A stretch of 64,000 nt of DNA, taken from NCBI GenBank assembly GCA_028023455.1, contig JAQFVV010000186.1, positions 870,001-934,000 of the forward strand. The letters are read 5' to 3'. A program made the position numbers and the translations under genes. Origin of the DNA: Epiperipatus broadwayi (lineage: Eukaryota > Onychophora > Udeonychophora > Euonychophora > Peripatidae). The notes beneath the pieces were generated by a model, which did no database searches, had not been told where the DNA came from, and saw nothing but the letters and a program-made list of their open reading frames with translations. Shown here in pieces: positions 46,745 to 57,895 of this stretch (within the stretch, counting starts at the first letter, position 1; each line of letters begins with the position of its first letter).

Positions 46745-47150
46745 TAATCATAAATAGAGGGATTTGAACTCAGGATTTTCAATGTATATTCATCCTTCAT
46801 TCCATCTCAAACAAGCAATACACATGACCACACACATATGAAAAAAATAAATGATCCCCAATGTAAGTATTTTGTGCTAAACCAGGACTCATCAGTTGGG
46901 CCAGATCATAATCTCCTGTACATACAGTCAGTGCAAAGCTTATATTAAGATACCAATTCCTTAAAATTTAATGGGCAGGCATAAATTTTCTCATCCTTCC
47001 TGCAATTCAATTATTTATTTCATTGAAAAACTAATGATAGAATGCTGAAAGCCCTTGGTGAATTTGTTAGTGTAGTCACCCCATGTAGACATTACATCAG
47101 TCTAACCCTGCATATTATCAGACCATTATGTATCCATTTATATTAATAGA
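46745..47150 (-). mobile_element. Hammerhead/tRNA-like short element (family B), near full length
   Basis: Read on the minus strand from 47150: start block TTAATATAAATGGATACATA, body, ATCTTAATATAAGC block, hammerhead (46909-46851), A-box-like TGTGTGGTCATGTGTATTGC near 46835-46816, and B-box-like GAGTTCAAATCCC near 46765-46753. About 405 bp, non-coding, single copy without an inverted partner. It defines the probable full length of the family. Confidence 0.65.
46851..46909 (-). ncRNA. Hammerhead ribozyme relic (family B, copy 6)
   Basis: Minus strand: distal ATGATC (46909-46904) with GATCAT (46856-46851), perfect; CCCAA with TTGGG, perfect; CTGATGA intact (46895-46889); stem II 46888-46874 with one mismatch; AAAA in place of GAAA (G12 to A at 46873); stem III weak, U16.1 replaced by C. 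Confidence 0.6.
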
Positions 47151-48471
47151 AGAGGGATGGGCTGGATTTATATTACAATGCAATCTATTTCAAAGACAAT
47201 ATGTAATTAACCTATTCATTAAAATTCTGAAAATTCTATGTAGAATTCATTATGCAGACTAAAATGAGAGATGATTTTCATATTGATTAAATTTGCAGAA
47301 AGAAACTATATATTCATCCCTATTTTCATCATCATTATCTTTAACAATTATCTTTTTATTGAAGGATTAAGTGCTCACCAAATTTTATGCAGTATCTCTG
47401 ATTCATTGTATCTTTTTTCTACACCACACCAAGAGACTTATTTTGTCCAGTCATTTTACAGATTAAAAGATTAATAGGAGAGATGTGAAAATAAAAAGCT
47501 ATGAATCAAAGAAACTGGATTAAACCAAGAGAGATCTTAAGCCTTAATTGAACTGATAATATTAGATTCACATACTGTGACTGTGAAGCATAATTTTTAC
47601 GAAAGAAAACTTATTGATTTGTGCCCACATAAACATAGTTGCATGTGTTTGAGTAAAAATGTCTGTATTAAATATTTATTATTTATTGATACTAGTATAT
47701 CTTTGATTGAGAATCAAATTTATATATTAATTTTATAAATTATATCAAATGATATGTTTAAAAAAAAATTTTTTTTTGAAAATGTGAAAAATGTAATGTA
47801 ACAACAAATTTTTTTTTTAAAAAATAAATATTAAATTTGTAATCTTTTAATTGGATGCTGCTAATTTCGAGAAATATGATGTTTATATATAGTTATCAAG
47901 TTGCACCCAAAGTAAAAAGACTGTAGTAGTTGTTAGGATTGTTAATATATCTTAAAAGTAGTTGTTAAGATCGTCTTCGAATTGACCCGATATCAAAAAT
48001 AGTTGGTTGGATATTGAATAATAATGAATTTGTGAAGAATCATGGGAATGAATTCATTATAGAATTTGAATTACTGGAACTCTTAAGAAAACACTTTAGC
48101 AATGTACTGTAGCATAATGTAATGAATTATTTCTCATAGGTTTTAATGTTTGGAAATTCATAAGAAAACTGGAATCGATTTGAGAGCTTTATATCCGAAT
48201 GTGGCCATTTGCGCTAAACCGAGGAGGACAATACTATTTAGACTAAACAACTGAAAGAAAAAATAGCATAACAATTCTCATTTTTCAAATTATCTAATTC
48301 GCAAAGAAATTGTTTATAATAATATCTTTTTAATTTTAATCTTGTTTTAAAATTTTTTAAAAATTTCCATTTAAAAAAAAATAAAATAACTTCTACATTT
48401 GCAATAGAAACACGTAAATTATAATCTACAGCAGAATTAATATATATCTCTAAAATTGTAGCAATAGATTA
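47151..48471. other. AT-rich unassigned stretch
   Basis: The frame at 47271-47474 has no recognisable domain and no splice context I trust. Otherwise nothing is seen. Confidence 0.4.
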
Positions 48472-49195
48472 ATCATCATCATCATCATTGTCAACCATTA
48501 TCAATCCGCTGCAGGATGAAGGTCTCTCCAAGTTCAATCCATCTTCTCCGATCTCTAGCTCTGTTCTCCAAATCATTCCTGCACACTTTCTTATTTCATA
48601 CATCCATCTCACATATGGTCTCTTTCTGGGTCTTTTACAATCTCTTGGAATCCAGTTTAAATCTTCAATTTCCCATCTATTATCATTTCTTTTAGCAATA
48701 TGTCCAGCCCAATTCCACTTCAGTCTTTTAAGTCTTTCAATGATGTCAATAATACCTGTTTGTTCTCTTACCCATATATTACATTTTCAATCTCTTCTTA
48801 TTACTCCTAACATGCATCTCTTCATACTTCTTTGAGTAGTCTGAAGTCTCTGTATTGCTCTTCTATTAAGTGTCCAAGTCTCAGATCCATAAATAAAACT
48901 GGTGAAACACATTTATTAAAAACCTTCCTTTTCAAACACATAGGCATATTTAACATATTTCCTTTTAATATTAACTTATTTTTATCAAAAGCACTCCAAC
49001 CAAGTTTAATTCTATGATTAATTTCATCCATTATGTTTCCATTAGTAGTAATAATCAAACCAAGGTATTTGCAGTTGTTAACTTCTTCTAACTCATCATA
49101 ATCAATCTTTATTTTCATCTTTTGGGAAAATCCATTGAACAATACTTTAGTCTTTTTATCTTTTACCTTTAGTCCTACTTTCTTATTTTCATTTG

Positions 49196-49970
49196 TAATA
49201 AATATAGTTTTAATTCTCAATATTATAGAACAAAAAACACTTATTTATAATTGTTTAATAGAGAAGAAGATATAAATTAATATAAGAGTTTATCAGCTTA
49301 ACGTTTTCGAGGACCCATGCCTCATATTCATAGTCTTCATAAAATGTATAGTAAAATATATGCAAATATTCAAATAAGCTAGTATTACGTAGCCCATTAA
49401 CCGATAAATTTAACATAGCATTTAGAACTCCATCTAATTTTAATAAATTGATTAACAACTCTAAAGACCACATTGATCGATCGTTCACCCCACATGTTGT
49501 GTACTCCATTGCCTGCCCTCATGCCAGATGCCATGTTATATATTATGGTGAAACATAAGCTACAATCAACACTAGACTGGCTCAACATCTTTACATGTAT
49601 AACAGAGCTCAGAAGAACAGCAACACAACCTTTGTATTTTTGGAGCATGCTAAACAATCTGGACACAATGTCACACCTGCCAATTCCATAATATTGTTCT
49701 CAAAAGCAAAAAATCACAAAAGAAAAATAAAGGAGGCATTTTACATTAATGGAAACATCCATGCTATTAATAGGAAAGACACTTGCTTTGTAATCTTGAA
49801 GAAATGGGCTACATAATACTAGCTTATTTAAATATTTGCATATATTTTACTATACATTTTATGAAGGCTATGAATATGAGGCATGGATCCTCAAAAACGT
49901 TAAGCCGATAAACCTTTAAATTAATTTATATCTTCTTCTCTATTAAACAATTATAAATAAGTGTTTTTTG
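49196..49970 (+). mobile_element. Short Penelope-like element inserted in RTE-A
   Basis: The insertion lies between TTATTTTCATTTG (49183-49195) and TTACTTTCATTTG (49971-49983), a 13-bp target-site duplication with one difference. The uninterrupted RTE-A sequence at 55620-55650 has one such site. Inside, about 170 bp at the left end (49230-49400) is an inverted copy of the right end (49806-49970), and the middle encodes a GIY-YIG endonuclease. The RT part is missing, so the copy is 5'-truncated with an appended inverted 3' end, an arrangement reported for PLEs. Confidence 0.85.
49499..49816 (+). pseudogene. PLE GIY-YIG endonuclease domain, one stop codon
   Basis: One frame of 106 codons: VYSIACPHARCHVIYYGET, a TAA stop at 49556-49558, ATINTRLAQHLYMYNRAQKN, then FVFLEHAKQSGHNV, KNHKRKIKEAFYI and INRKDTCFVILKKW, ending at a stop. 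VYSI and IYYGET are the GIY and YIG elements; the arginine in NTRL and the glutamate in FLEH correspond to catalytic positions of the family. C-P-H-x2-C-H resembles the CCHH finger that PLE endonucleases carry. Only the single stop interrupts it, so this copy is young compared with the 1.5-2.1 kb relic. Confidence 0.85.
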
Positions 49971-50313
49971 TTACTTTCATTTGATAACTCCTGCAACATT
50001 TCCTAAAAGTCTAAAGCATTGTTTGCAAAAACAACTACATCATCTGCAAAATCCAAATGACTTAAATAATTTCCATTTACTTTTACTTCTTTAGTTTCCC
50101 ATTTTAATCCACAAAATACTTCTTGCAACACTGCTGTAAAAAGTTTTGGAGACATGGAGTCACCTTGTCTTACATCCTTCTCAATGTTAACCTTCCTAGT
50201 ATTATTATATAATCTAATTGTTGCTGTTGCATTTTTATAAATATTCTTCAGAATATGACAATATCTTCAGTATATACCTTGATGATCCAGTGTTTTAATC
50301 ATTGAAGAAATGT

Positions 50314-50865
50314 TTATAGAATCAAATGCCTTTCGTAATCTACAAATCCAAAGCATAATGGCAACTCATATTCATTATTCCTTTCTATAACTTCTCTCAA
50401 TACTTGGATATGATCTACTGTACTAAAACCACTTTTAAATCCAGCTTGTTCTCCTGGTTGGTTGAAATCCAATGTTCTCTGTAGACAAGTTATAATTAAC
50501 TTGGTAAAAATTTTGTATAAAACTGATAAAAGGTTGATAGGTCGGTAATTTCTAATATCTTCTTCATCACCTTTTTTAAATATCAATATTAATACTGCAT
50601 TCTTCCAATTATTTGTTATATGTTTGTCATTTAGACATTTGATATATAACTTTGCAAAAATTCTTTCTATTTCTTCATCTGCTTCTTTTAATACATTGAT
50701 TATAATTCCATCATTACCTGGAGCTTTTCTCTTCTTCATAGATTTAATTGCATGTCTCACTTCTTCATTTAAAGTTCTGGGCAATTCAAAAGATATAATA
50801 GATGTAGGATATACTTGATCTTTATTACTATATAATTCTTGATAGAACTCTTCTAACCATATCAT
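50314..50865 (-). pseudogene. RTE-A reverse transcriptase, N-terminal part
   Basis: 184-codon open frame: MIWLEEFYQELYSNK..., EVRHAIKSMKKRKAPGNDGI (the RT0 block), NNWKNAVLILIFKKGDEEDI, RNYRPINLLSVLYKIFTKLI, EQAGFKSGFSTVDHIQVLRE, LPLCFGFVDYERHLIL (normally FVDYEKAFD). It frameshifts at the first catalytic aspartate region. Confidence 0.9.
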
Positions 50866-51429
50866 GATGTCATCTCTCTTTTTAGTAATAGTTCCATTTT
50901 TTTTCTTATTGCAGATATAAGTTTCCTACCTTTTATTCTCTTCTACAGCCTTTCTTGCTAGTTCACAATTATATTTTCTTATATCATTATCAACTCCTTT
51001 TTGTACCATTTTACAAAATTTGAGTTATTCAATCCTTTTTAATGCATCGTTTTTATACATCTGCATATTTCTTCTTTTCTTCATTAATTCTCTAGTCTCA
51101 GTAAAAATTTTATTGGTCCATTGTGACTTTCTTCTACCAGCTATCTTTGATGCAGTTTTTCAAAATATAGCAGTTATTTTCTTATTAATTTAATCAAATC
51201 TGAATCATATTCAAAATCTAATAATATCTGAAACCAATTTGTAAGTTCTAATTTAACTTTATTAGAATGTTTCTGAAGTTTAGGAATATCAATTGTAAAT
51301 ATTGTTTTTCTTAGTAATTTTTGTCACTCTAGTTTTGCATTAACATGTATCTTACATCTTACTAATTAATGATCACTTCCTGTTTTAAATATATTAAGAA
51401 CATTACAATCTTAAAATATGTATTTTCTT

Positions 51430-52008
51430 TCAAAATATAATCCAATTCTGCTGTAACATCATTTGGATGCTTCCATGTCCATTTCTTTTTAACATTTTTT
51501 TTTCAAAAAAAGAATTCATAATATAAAGTTTTTCTTTTTCTGCAAACTCCACAAGTCTATGTCCTCTCTCATTTCTATTACCATAACCAAAATTACCTAC
51601 AGCACTTGCATCTTTCATTTGTTTACCAATTATAGCATTAAAGCCCCCCATAACAATTTTAAAATGTTGTTTACTCTGATCAAAAGCACTTTGCACATCC
51701 CTATAAAAATCTTCTACTACTTTATCACTATGAGAACTTGTTGGGGCATAAACCTGAATTATCTGCATTTGGTATCTGCTATTAAGTTGTATAAATAATC
51801 TTGCTACTCTGTTCGATACACCATCAATCTCCACAATATTGTTCTTCCACTTTTTATTTATAATGAATCCTACTCCACTTGCATTTCCAATATTTGTGCC
51901 TTTATAATAGAATACATGTCCACTTTTTAAATCAATTATCTCTTCACCTTTTCTTCTAACTTCACAATATCCAATAATGGCCCATTTAATATAAGTCAGT
52001 TCTTCCAA
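51430..52008 (-). pseudogene. RTE-A apurinic-type endonuclease domain
   Basis: 193-codon frame resembling the APE endonucleases of RTE elements. It shows GYCEVRRKGEEI (catalytic Glu), GVGFIINKKW, LFIQLNSRYQMQIIQVYAPT (catalytic Tyr region), FKIVMGGFNAIIGKQ (GDFNA with Asp changed to Gly) and GNRNERGHRLVEFAEKEKLY. The lost aspartate would disable cleavage. The frame then breaks before the last SDH block. Confidence 0.9.
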
Positions 52009-52035
52009 TTTCTTGCAATTTTCTTTTGTTTAAAA

Positions 52036-53188
52036 GTGATCTGCAGTTGTGCATACTTAAATAAAAAAGTCATCAAATGGAATCCTGGGTTAACAATCAG
52101 GATATTCTTAGCACCCTCCACCTTTGGCCATCAACCACTGCCTGGTCTGGTGACTTTACAGCCTCTTGATAATAAGGCCATGATTTATTTTTTGTCTGTC
52201 ATGATTTTATATATCTATTAGAAAAAAAATTTCATTCACATATACATTCATTCTGCCTTATCAGGCAATTGAAAAGAAAGACCATGGTGTTTTTTGATCT
52301 TAAACTCAGAGGTAAAACGCAATAAACTCACCATGCTGGCTAATCCATATTGGTTTGTATACTATATGAATAATTGCATAGTAATAACAGCTGCAATGAC
52401 AAGAACATATAGAGTGGACATTAGAAATTGACCCTACTCAGTTACTTTAAGGTCTCTAAGAGGAATCAAATGGTCTCCTTTCAGTTAATAGTAAAATTCC
52501 TATCTGCAGTCATAGATTATTACAAGGATTTAATTACTGAAATAAATAAAAAAGGTGGATTTTTTTTGCTTTTTTCAATATTTGTAACAATACTAAGTAA
52601 ACAGTCCAATGCATTGAAAAGGTATGTCCACCAGACACCTTCCTCCCCTGATATGGGCAATAAAAGAAAAGCTACTACTCACTAGGTATATGACCAGATA
52701 GACTGGATGTGGGCCATAATATTCTAAGTCCATTTGCAACATAAATCAGATTTCAAGTCTTATATCATCCCAGATTCGAATTTTATGTCTTGGCATTGCA
52801 GGCAGTTACTTTCCCAATACACTACAAGATGCTTTTAACTTTATTAAATATTTACAATAATAGTTTTTTTAGATGGAATGTAAATGTGACCATTAAAATT
52901 AATTGTTATCTTGTACTTTCATCTAATATTTTACTAAACATGAAAACATATCTTTCTATTCTTCTATTTTTGTTCACTCTGATCATCTATCTTACTATAG
53001 ATAGATACATCTTGATGGCGTTGCATTTTTTTATATATCCATTATTGTATAAGATAAGTCTAATTCGAAAAGCCTGGTGTGTTCCTTCAATAATGTTGTA
53101 GATTTGCCACATAATTGTAAAAAATGGATTAACAAATATATGATTAATTTTTTGAATGCACATTTTGATATTATATATATATTTGCAG
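52036..53188. other. Intronic stretch with a tRNA-like SINE candidate
   Basis: On the minus strand, 52825-52690 shows TAGTGTATTGGGAAAGTAAC (A-box-like) followed about 30 bases later by ATTCGAATCTGGG (B-box-like), then a non-coding body. This would be a tRNA-derived SINE head. The rest is unassigned. Confidence 0.35.
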
Positions 53189-53279
53189 ATGAAGAGTCGC
53201 CATTTGAACCTCGAAATGTGGAAATTATGAAAGATAGGAACGTTTCCGATTTATATGACATTTTAGAAGAGTTAGGAAA
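53189..53279 (+). CDS. Protein kinase gene, second coding exon (start of kinase domain)
   Basis: A 91-base exon between ATTTGCAG (acceptor) and GTAAGT (donor at 53280). It is open in one frame with phase 1 in and phase 2 out, encoding EESPFEPRNVEIMKDRNVSD and then LYDILEELGK. The stretch VSD-x-YDI-x-EELG is the entry to the kinase domain in MLCK/titin-type CAMK-group kinases (vertebrate MLCK has VSDFYDIEERLG); the exon stops at the first glycine of the G-x-G-x-x-G ATP loop. That group phosphorylates myosin regulatory light chain or sarcomeric partners in the cytoplasm. Downstream exons are not in the window or not recognised, so DAPK or other relatives are possible. Confidence 0.75.
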
Positions 53280-54479
53280 GTAAGTATTATGTTGATAAAA
53301 TTAATTGATTTTTTATTTTTACCTTTAAAGTAGTAAAAAAAAAGTGACTAGAAAAAAAAACTTTAGTTTTAACAATAAAAGGATCTTTTTCAATATTTGA
53401 ACATAATTGTTTTGTTTTATAAGTACCGTATAACCAAATAGGGTTTTTTTTTTAATTTCAAAAATAATTTAAATGTGCTTCTTGAATATGACCTGTAATT
53501 ATTTTTTTTGTTCTTTATTTATATTTTTAAAAATATTTTAATATACAATTAGAAAGAAATATAATCACTCTACTTAGAGTTTTCACTCTTCTCTGAAGTC
53601 ATCTACTATACGTTTCTTGTTTTGGTCTTTGCCAATGAAGATTAGTATTTAAATCTGAACTACCGAATTTGCCATTTATAATATACTTTTTATTTTTTTA
53701 TATTATTCAAACTATTACATTGAAATTGAATAAAACCCTAAGATTTTGAACTCATGCTAATTCACTTATATAGTTATATAGATTTGATACCAAGATAGTT
53801 TCTATATATTATAGGAACTTCAGTTTTATTCGGACTGTAGGTTTCATCTACCTTTTGCTACAAGAATATCATATGACTTTTTCATATGCTTTCAAAAATA
53901 GATATTATTTCTATTCAAAGTTGAAAGAGACCTACAGTTAGAATAAAGTTGAGTTGTCAAAAATATATAAAAACTGACATGGTGTATACAGGTGAGTTAA
54001 CTTGTGTTTAAAATCTTAAAGATTTTTTTTTTTTAGTTTCAGACTAATAGTATATTTATAAAATAAAACTTGGCAGATAAATGCATAAATGCATTAGGTA
54101 CAGCTTCAAATTCTATCATTAACAAAGAAATAGCACTTTCCTATCTGGCATCCACTGAAGACTCAAGTTTACAGTAGATAATTCAAAAACAGGGTGAAGA
54201 AATTTGCTTTTATTAGCTTCTGTTTTATCTTTGAAATAAAACTTTATTAAAATAAGAAAATGTTTTAATTAAAAGTTTTTTTAAATTTTTATTTACTTAT
54301 TTTTCTTCAAACTCTTCTTAAAGGTATTTTTTTTTAAAAATAGATATTATAATTTGCTTTTATATACTTTAAAAATTATAAATTTTGGGGTTATATTATG
54401 TTATTCTCCTTTCTACCAGTTTTCAATATTTTGTTTATTAAACAAAGTATCACATAACTTTCTCAGGTTATTTTCAAAA
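53280..54479. other. AT-rich stretch, presumed next intron of the kinase gene
   Basis: No exon that continues the glycine loop was found. Several runs of T (53440, 54025, 54330). No element recognised. Confidence 0.4.
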
Positions 54480-55305
54480 TCAAGTTTATGATAGATGGCT
54501 CCAAAGTAAAGTGACTTATCTCGGAGAGAAATGGAGAGAGCAATAGAAAAAGCAGGAAGAGGGGTAGAGATACCTTAGTAGATGGCAAGGGAATGTATAT
54601 AATATCAGCTCTTTTATTTGCTGATATGTTCTTGTGCCCAGAAAATAGGGAAGATATGGAAGTTATGTCAAAGACATGCACAAGGATGGGTAAAGAGATG
54701 GGGATTAAATTTTGTGAAGAGAACTCAAAAGTAATGATAATAAATGCCGATGAAAGAGAAGAGAAAGAATTTTTATTGAGGAATATAAAGTTAAAAGTGG
54801 TGAATAGACATAACTATTTGGGAATCATCTTAAATAATCAGAGAAATTGCTTGGATGAATCGGAGAAAAAATTGATAAATGAAGCAAAGAAAAGAATGAA
54901 ACTGGTCAAGAAAGTAACAGTGTTTTACAGTGTTTTCATATAATAAATATGATATAGAAAGAATTATAGGAAAAGGTGTGGCAGTAGCTGGATTAACTTA
55001 TGGTAATGATGCATTATGTTTACTAAAGGGATATTAAATTACTTAGAAAAAGTACAAAGAGAATAGCCAAAATAGTATTTAATTGTATTATGAGTAAAGG
55101 ACAGGCACAAGATGGGTGAGAGAGGTAGCATGGTATACAGAAGATTTGGATAAAGACTTTATGCCAGTATATTTATAAAATAGATTAGATGATTGTGTTA
55201 GAAGAATTGTTGAATGTTATAGTGGCAAGAAATCGGATAGAAGAATAGATGCATTAATAAAAATAGAGAATCAGAGAGGTGGAAACTAGTATGGAGAGTA
55301 AAATG

Positions 55306-55337
<32 letters not shown>

Positions 55338-56338
55338 CAAGATATTGTCATATTTTAAAGAATATTTATAAAAATGCAACAGCAACAATTAGATTACATA
55401 ATGATACTGGAAAAATCAACATTGAGAAAGGTGTAAGACAAGGTGACTCCATATCTCCAAAACTTTTTACAGCAGTGCTGCAAGAAGTATTTTGTGGATT
55501 AAAATGGGAAACTAAAGGAGTGAAAGTAAATGGAGAGTATTTAAGTCATTTAGATTTCGCAGATGATGTAGTTGTTTTTGAAAATAATGCTTCAGAGCTG
55601 CAGGAAATGTTGCAGGAGTTAGCAGATGAAAGTAGAAAAGTAGGACTAAAGATAAATGTTAAAAAGACTAAAGTAATGTTTAATCGATTTGCTCAAAATA
55701 TGAAAATGAAGATTGATTATGAAGAATTAGAAGAAGTTAACAGTTACAAATACCTTGGTCAGATTATTAATACATATGGAAACATAATGGAGGAAATTAA
55801 TCATAGAATTAAACTTGGTTGGAGTGCTTTTGATAGAAATAACTTGATACTAAAAGGAAATATGCCTATGTGTTTGAAAAGAATGGTTTTTAACAAATGT
55901 GTTTTACCAGTTCTTACTTATAGATTTGAGACTTGGACACTTAATAGAAGAGCAATACAGAGACTTCAGACCACTCAAAGGAGTATGGATAGATGTATGT
56001 TGGGATTAACAAGAAGGAATCGAAAATGCAATGTATGGGTGAGACAACAAACAGGTGTTACTGACCTTATTGAAAAAATTAAAAGATTGAAATGGAGTTG
56101 GGCTGGACATATTGCTAGAAGAAATGATAATAGATGGACAATTGAAATTTTAAACTGGATTCCAAGAGATTGTAAAAGACCCAGAAAGAGACCACATGTG
56201 AGATGGATGGATGAAATAAGAAAATGTGCAGGGGTGTTGTGGAGAAGAGAAGCTAAAGATCGGAGAAGATGGATTAAACTTGGAGAAATCTTCATGCTGC
56301 AGTGGATTGATAATGGTTGATGATGATGATGATGATGA

Positions 56339-56386
<48 letters not shown>

Positions 56387-56880
56387 TAAACTGAATATTG
56401 GATGTGAGTTAATTTGTGATAATAGAAAGGAAAATAGTTTACTGTTTAAGGGGTCAAACAGAATCATTAGCAATAAGGGAATATACACATAAATGGAGAA
56501 ATGTGAATGACTTAATCTGCAAGTTATGTAAGAAAGGCATGGAAAACATTAGGTATCTATTAAATGAATGTAAATTCTTGCAACAGAAAGGGTACAAATA
56601 GTGAAGTTGTGGGAGAATAAATACAAACAAAGTAATTATAAAAGAAATAGGTTTTTGGTTTTTTATGCTAGGTTTGGAAAAAGATAAGGGGGAATTTAGA
56701 TATAAAGGCCATAGAGTGGCCAAAGATAATTTGTGTAAATGGGATGGAGCAGGATAGAGAAGAATATGGGAAAAACTTAGGGTGTGGAATAGAAAGGGAA
56801 TTGTAGCTGAGAGATTTCTGACTCTGAAAAAGAAGAAGCCACAGTGCATCACATTGCATCACTTGATAAAAAAGTAAACA
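54480..56880 (+). pseudogene. LINE-A relic (copy 3) split by an RTE-A insertion
   Basis: First part 54480-55318: FADM-like text (ALLFADMFLCPENREDMEVMS), MGIKFCEENSKVMIINADER, YLGIILNNQRNCLDE, collinear with 35200-36010 of copy 1. It breaks at GAGTTTATATATATAT and resumes after the insertion at 56387 (CAGTAAACTGAATATTGGAT), matching 36020 onward, through the finger CKLCKKGMENIRYLLNECKF to a GCATCACATTGCATCAC tail near 56870. The inserted RTE-A lies between two AT dinucleotide runs. Confidence 0.85.
55339..56320 (+). pseudogene. RTE-A LINE insertion (copy 4), longest intact RT/C-terminal frame
   Basis: Uninterrupted for about 327 codons: RYCHILKNIYKNATATIR, GVRQGDSISPKLFTAVLQEV, LDFADDVVVFENN (catalytic FADD), GLKINVKKTKVMFNRF, YLGQIINTYGN, GWSAFDRNNLILKGNMPMCL, WAGHIARRNDNRW and RRWIKLGEIFMLQWIDNG then stop. 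It includes RT motifs from the RQG block onward, the thumb and the C-terminal region. The endonuclease and early RT are lost by 5' truncation, so it cannot act alone. After the stop come GAT repeats (56322-56341), the RTE tail, then (AT)n. The lack of stops indicates a recent insertion. Confidence 0.9.
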
Positions 56881-57837
56881 AATAGCTTTAAAATGCATTT
56901 TAATCTAAACAGGTCTTACAACAACCACAGTTCATATAGGTGATTGGTATTTATTCATGTATATAACACAAATTTACATTATAAATCTTATTTATTGAAA
57001 AGTAATTATTGTGAAAAGAGTTTGTTAAAAACACTGTATTATAAAGTAAATTTGTGCATTTATATCATTAATAAATACAGTAATAATAAAATATAATCAT
57101 ATTATTAACACTTTTCTTTATTACTTTAGATCAATTATATTATAATAACTAAATAAGCATTGTAAAAAGTAATAAAGAAAAATGTTAATAATAATATTAG
57201 TTGAAATTCAATAAAGAGAAAGATTAAATTGTAAGATATGATTTTTAGAGATCTATATTTGGTTTTGTCTAACTGGAGAGACCTGATTGGGAAAAAATGC
57301 ACTTTAAGAGCTATTAGCATAACTTTTTTTTAATGATTTTCATTGCATATTTAAAATGTAAAAAAACGCATTAGTTTCAATATTTAAACATATGATTATT
57401 GTGCATAGGCACAAAGTTGATAGATAAAAGATAAAGATTATTATAAACTTATAGCCACTCAGACATTAGAATCATTTAAGATTAAAAAAATATAACAGCT
57501 TATAACGTAATAAAAATGATTTTTGTGAATAAGTATCTGTTTGAAATGGGCTGTTATAAAGTATATATATATGTAATATATATCAATAGATAGAAAAATA
57601 AGAGCATGTGGCATTTGAAGACCTATGCATTGCTTGGCTTATTTGAAAAGGACATGATAGAACAGAAAATCATCTTAGAAAACACCAATATTTCCAAACA
57701 TGCATTTAAATTGTTTGTGCATCAGTTTGAATATATATATAATCAATAGATGGCGTTTTACCAAAACCACCGAAACAAGTGTAAAATTTGTTTACATAAA
57801 TGACAAAAGAGTCAGAATTAACTATCTCTTTCATTTG
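56881..57837. other. AT-rich unassigned stretch
   Basis: No gene recognised; short AT dinucleotide runs at 57560-57590. Confidence 0.4.
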
Positions 57838-57895
57838 CTCACCATCAGATCAGCTGATTTCAAGCTAATTTGCTGTCATCAGTGAAGGGTAGAGT
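57838..57895 (-). ncRNA. Candidate hammerhead ribozyme with 10-nt palindromic stem III
   Basis: Minus strand: CTGATGA (57882-57876), a 14-nt stem II region with AGC/GCT pairing, GAAA (57861-57858), then the perfect palindrome ATCAGCTGAT (57858-57849) containing A15.1 and U16.1, then C17 (57848). Stem I can form TCA/TGA next to the core and ACC/GGT and CTC/GAG further out. The first stem II pair is C-U rather than G-C. It is not clearly part of a repeat in this window, so chance is harder to exclude than for the other copies. Confidence 0.4.

Larger units (their letters stand above)
48472..52035 (-). pseudogene. RTE-A LINE, near full-length ORF2 (copy 3), split by a PLE
   Basis: The best-covered RTE-A copy. 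On the minus strand it runs: endonuclease (52008-51430), a linker with frameshifts, RT (50865-49984), then beyond the PLE insertion RT thumb and C-terminus (49182-48480), ending in GAT repeats. The C-terminal frame (49220-48822) reads KVGLKVKDKKTKVLFNGFSQ, YDELEEVNNCKYLGLIITTN and GWSAFDKNKLILKGN. Compared with 55339-56320 it shows the same domains with more breaks. Confidence 0.9.

Noticed and set aside
47271-47474. 68-codon hydrophobic frame
   Set aside because: No homology recognised, no splice or repeat support; consistent with chance in AT-rich DNA.
48488-48835. Plus-strand frame with Ser/Pro-rich sequence
   Set aside because: Antisense of the RTE-A C-terminal coding region; the same shadow is seen at 55975-56295.
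56150-56492. Frames with Asp, Ser or Tyr-Ile repeats
   Set aside because: They translate the GAT tail and AT dinucleotide run after RTE-A.
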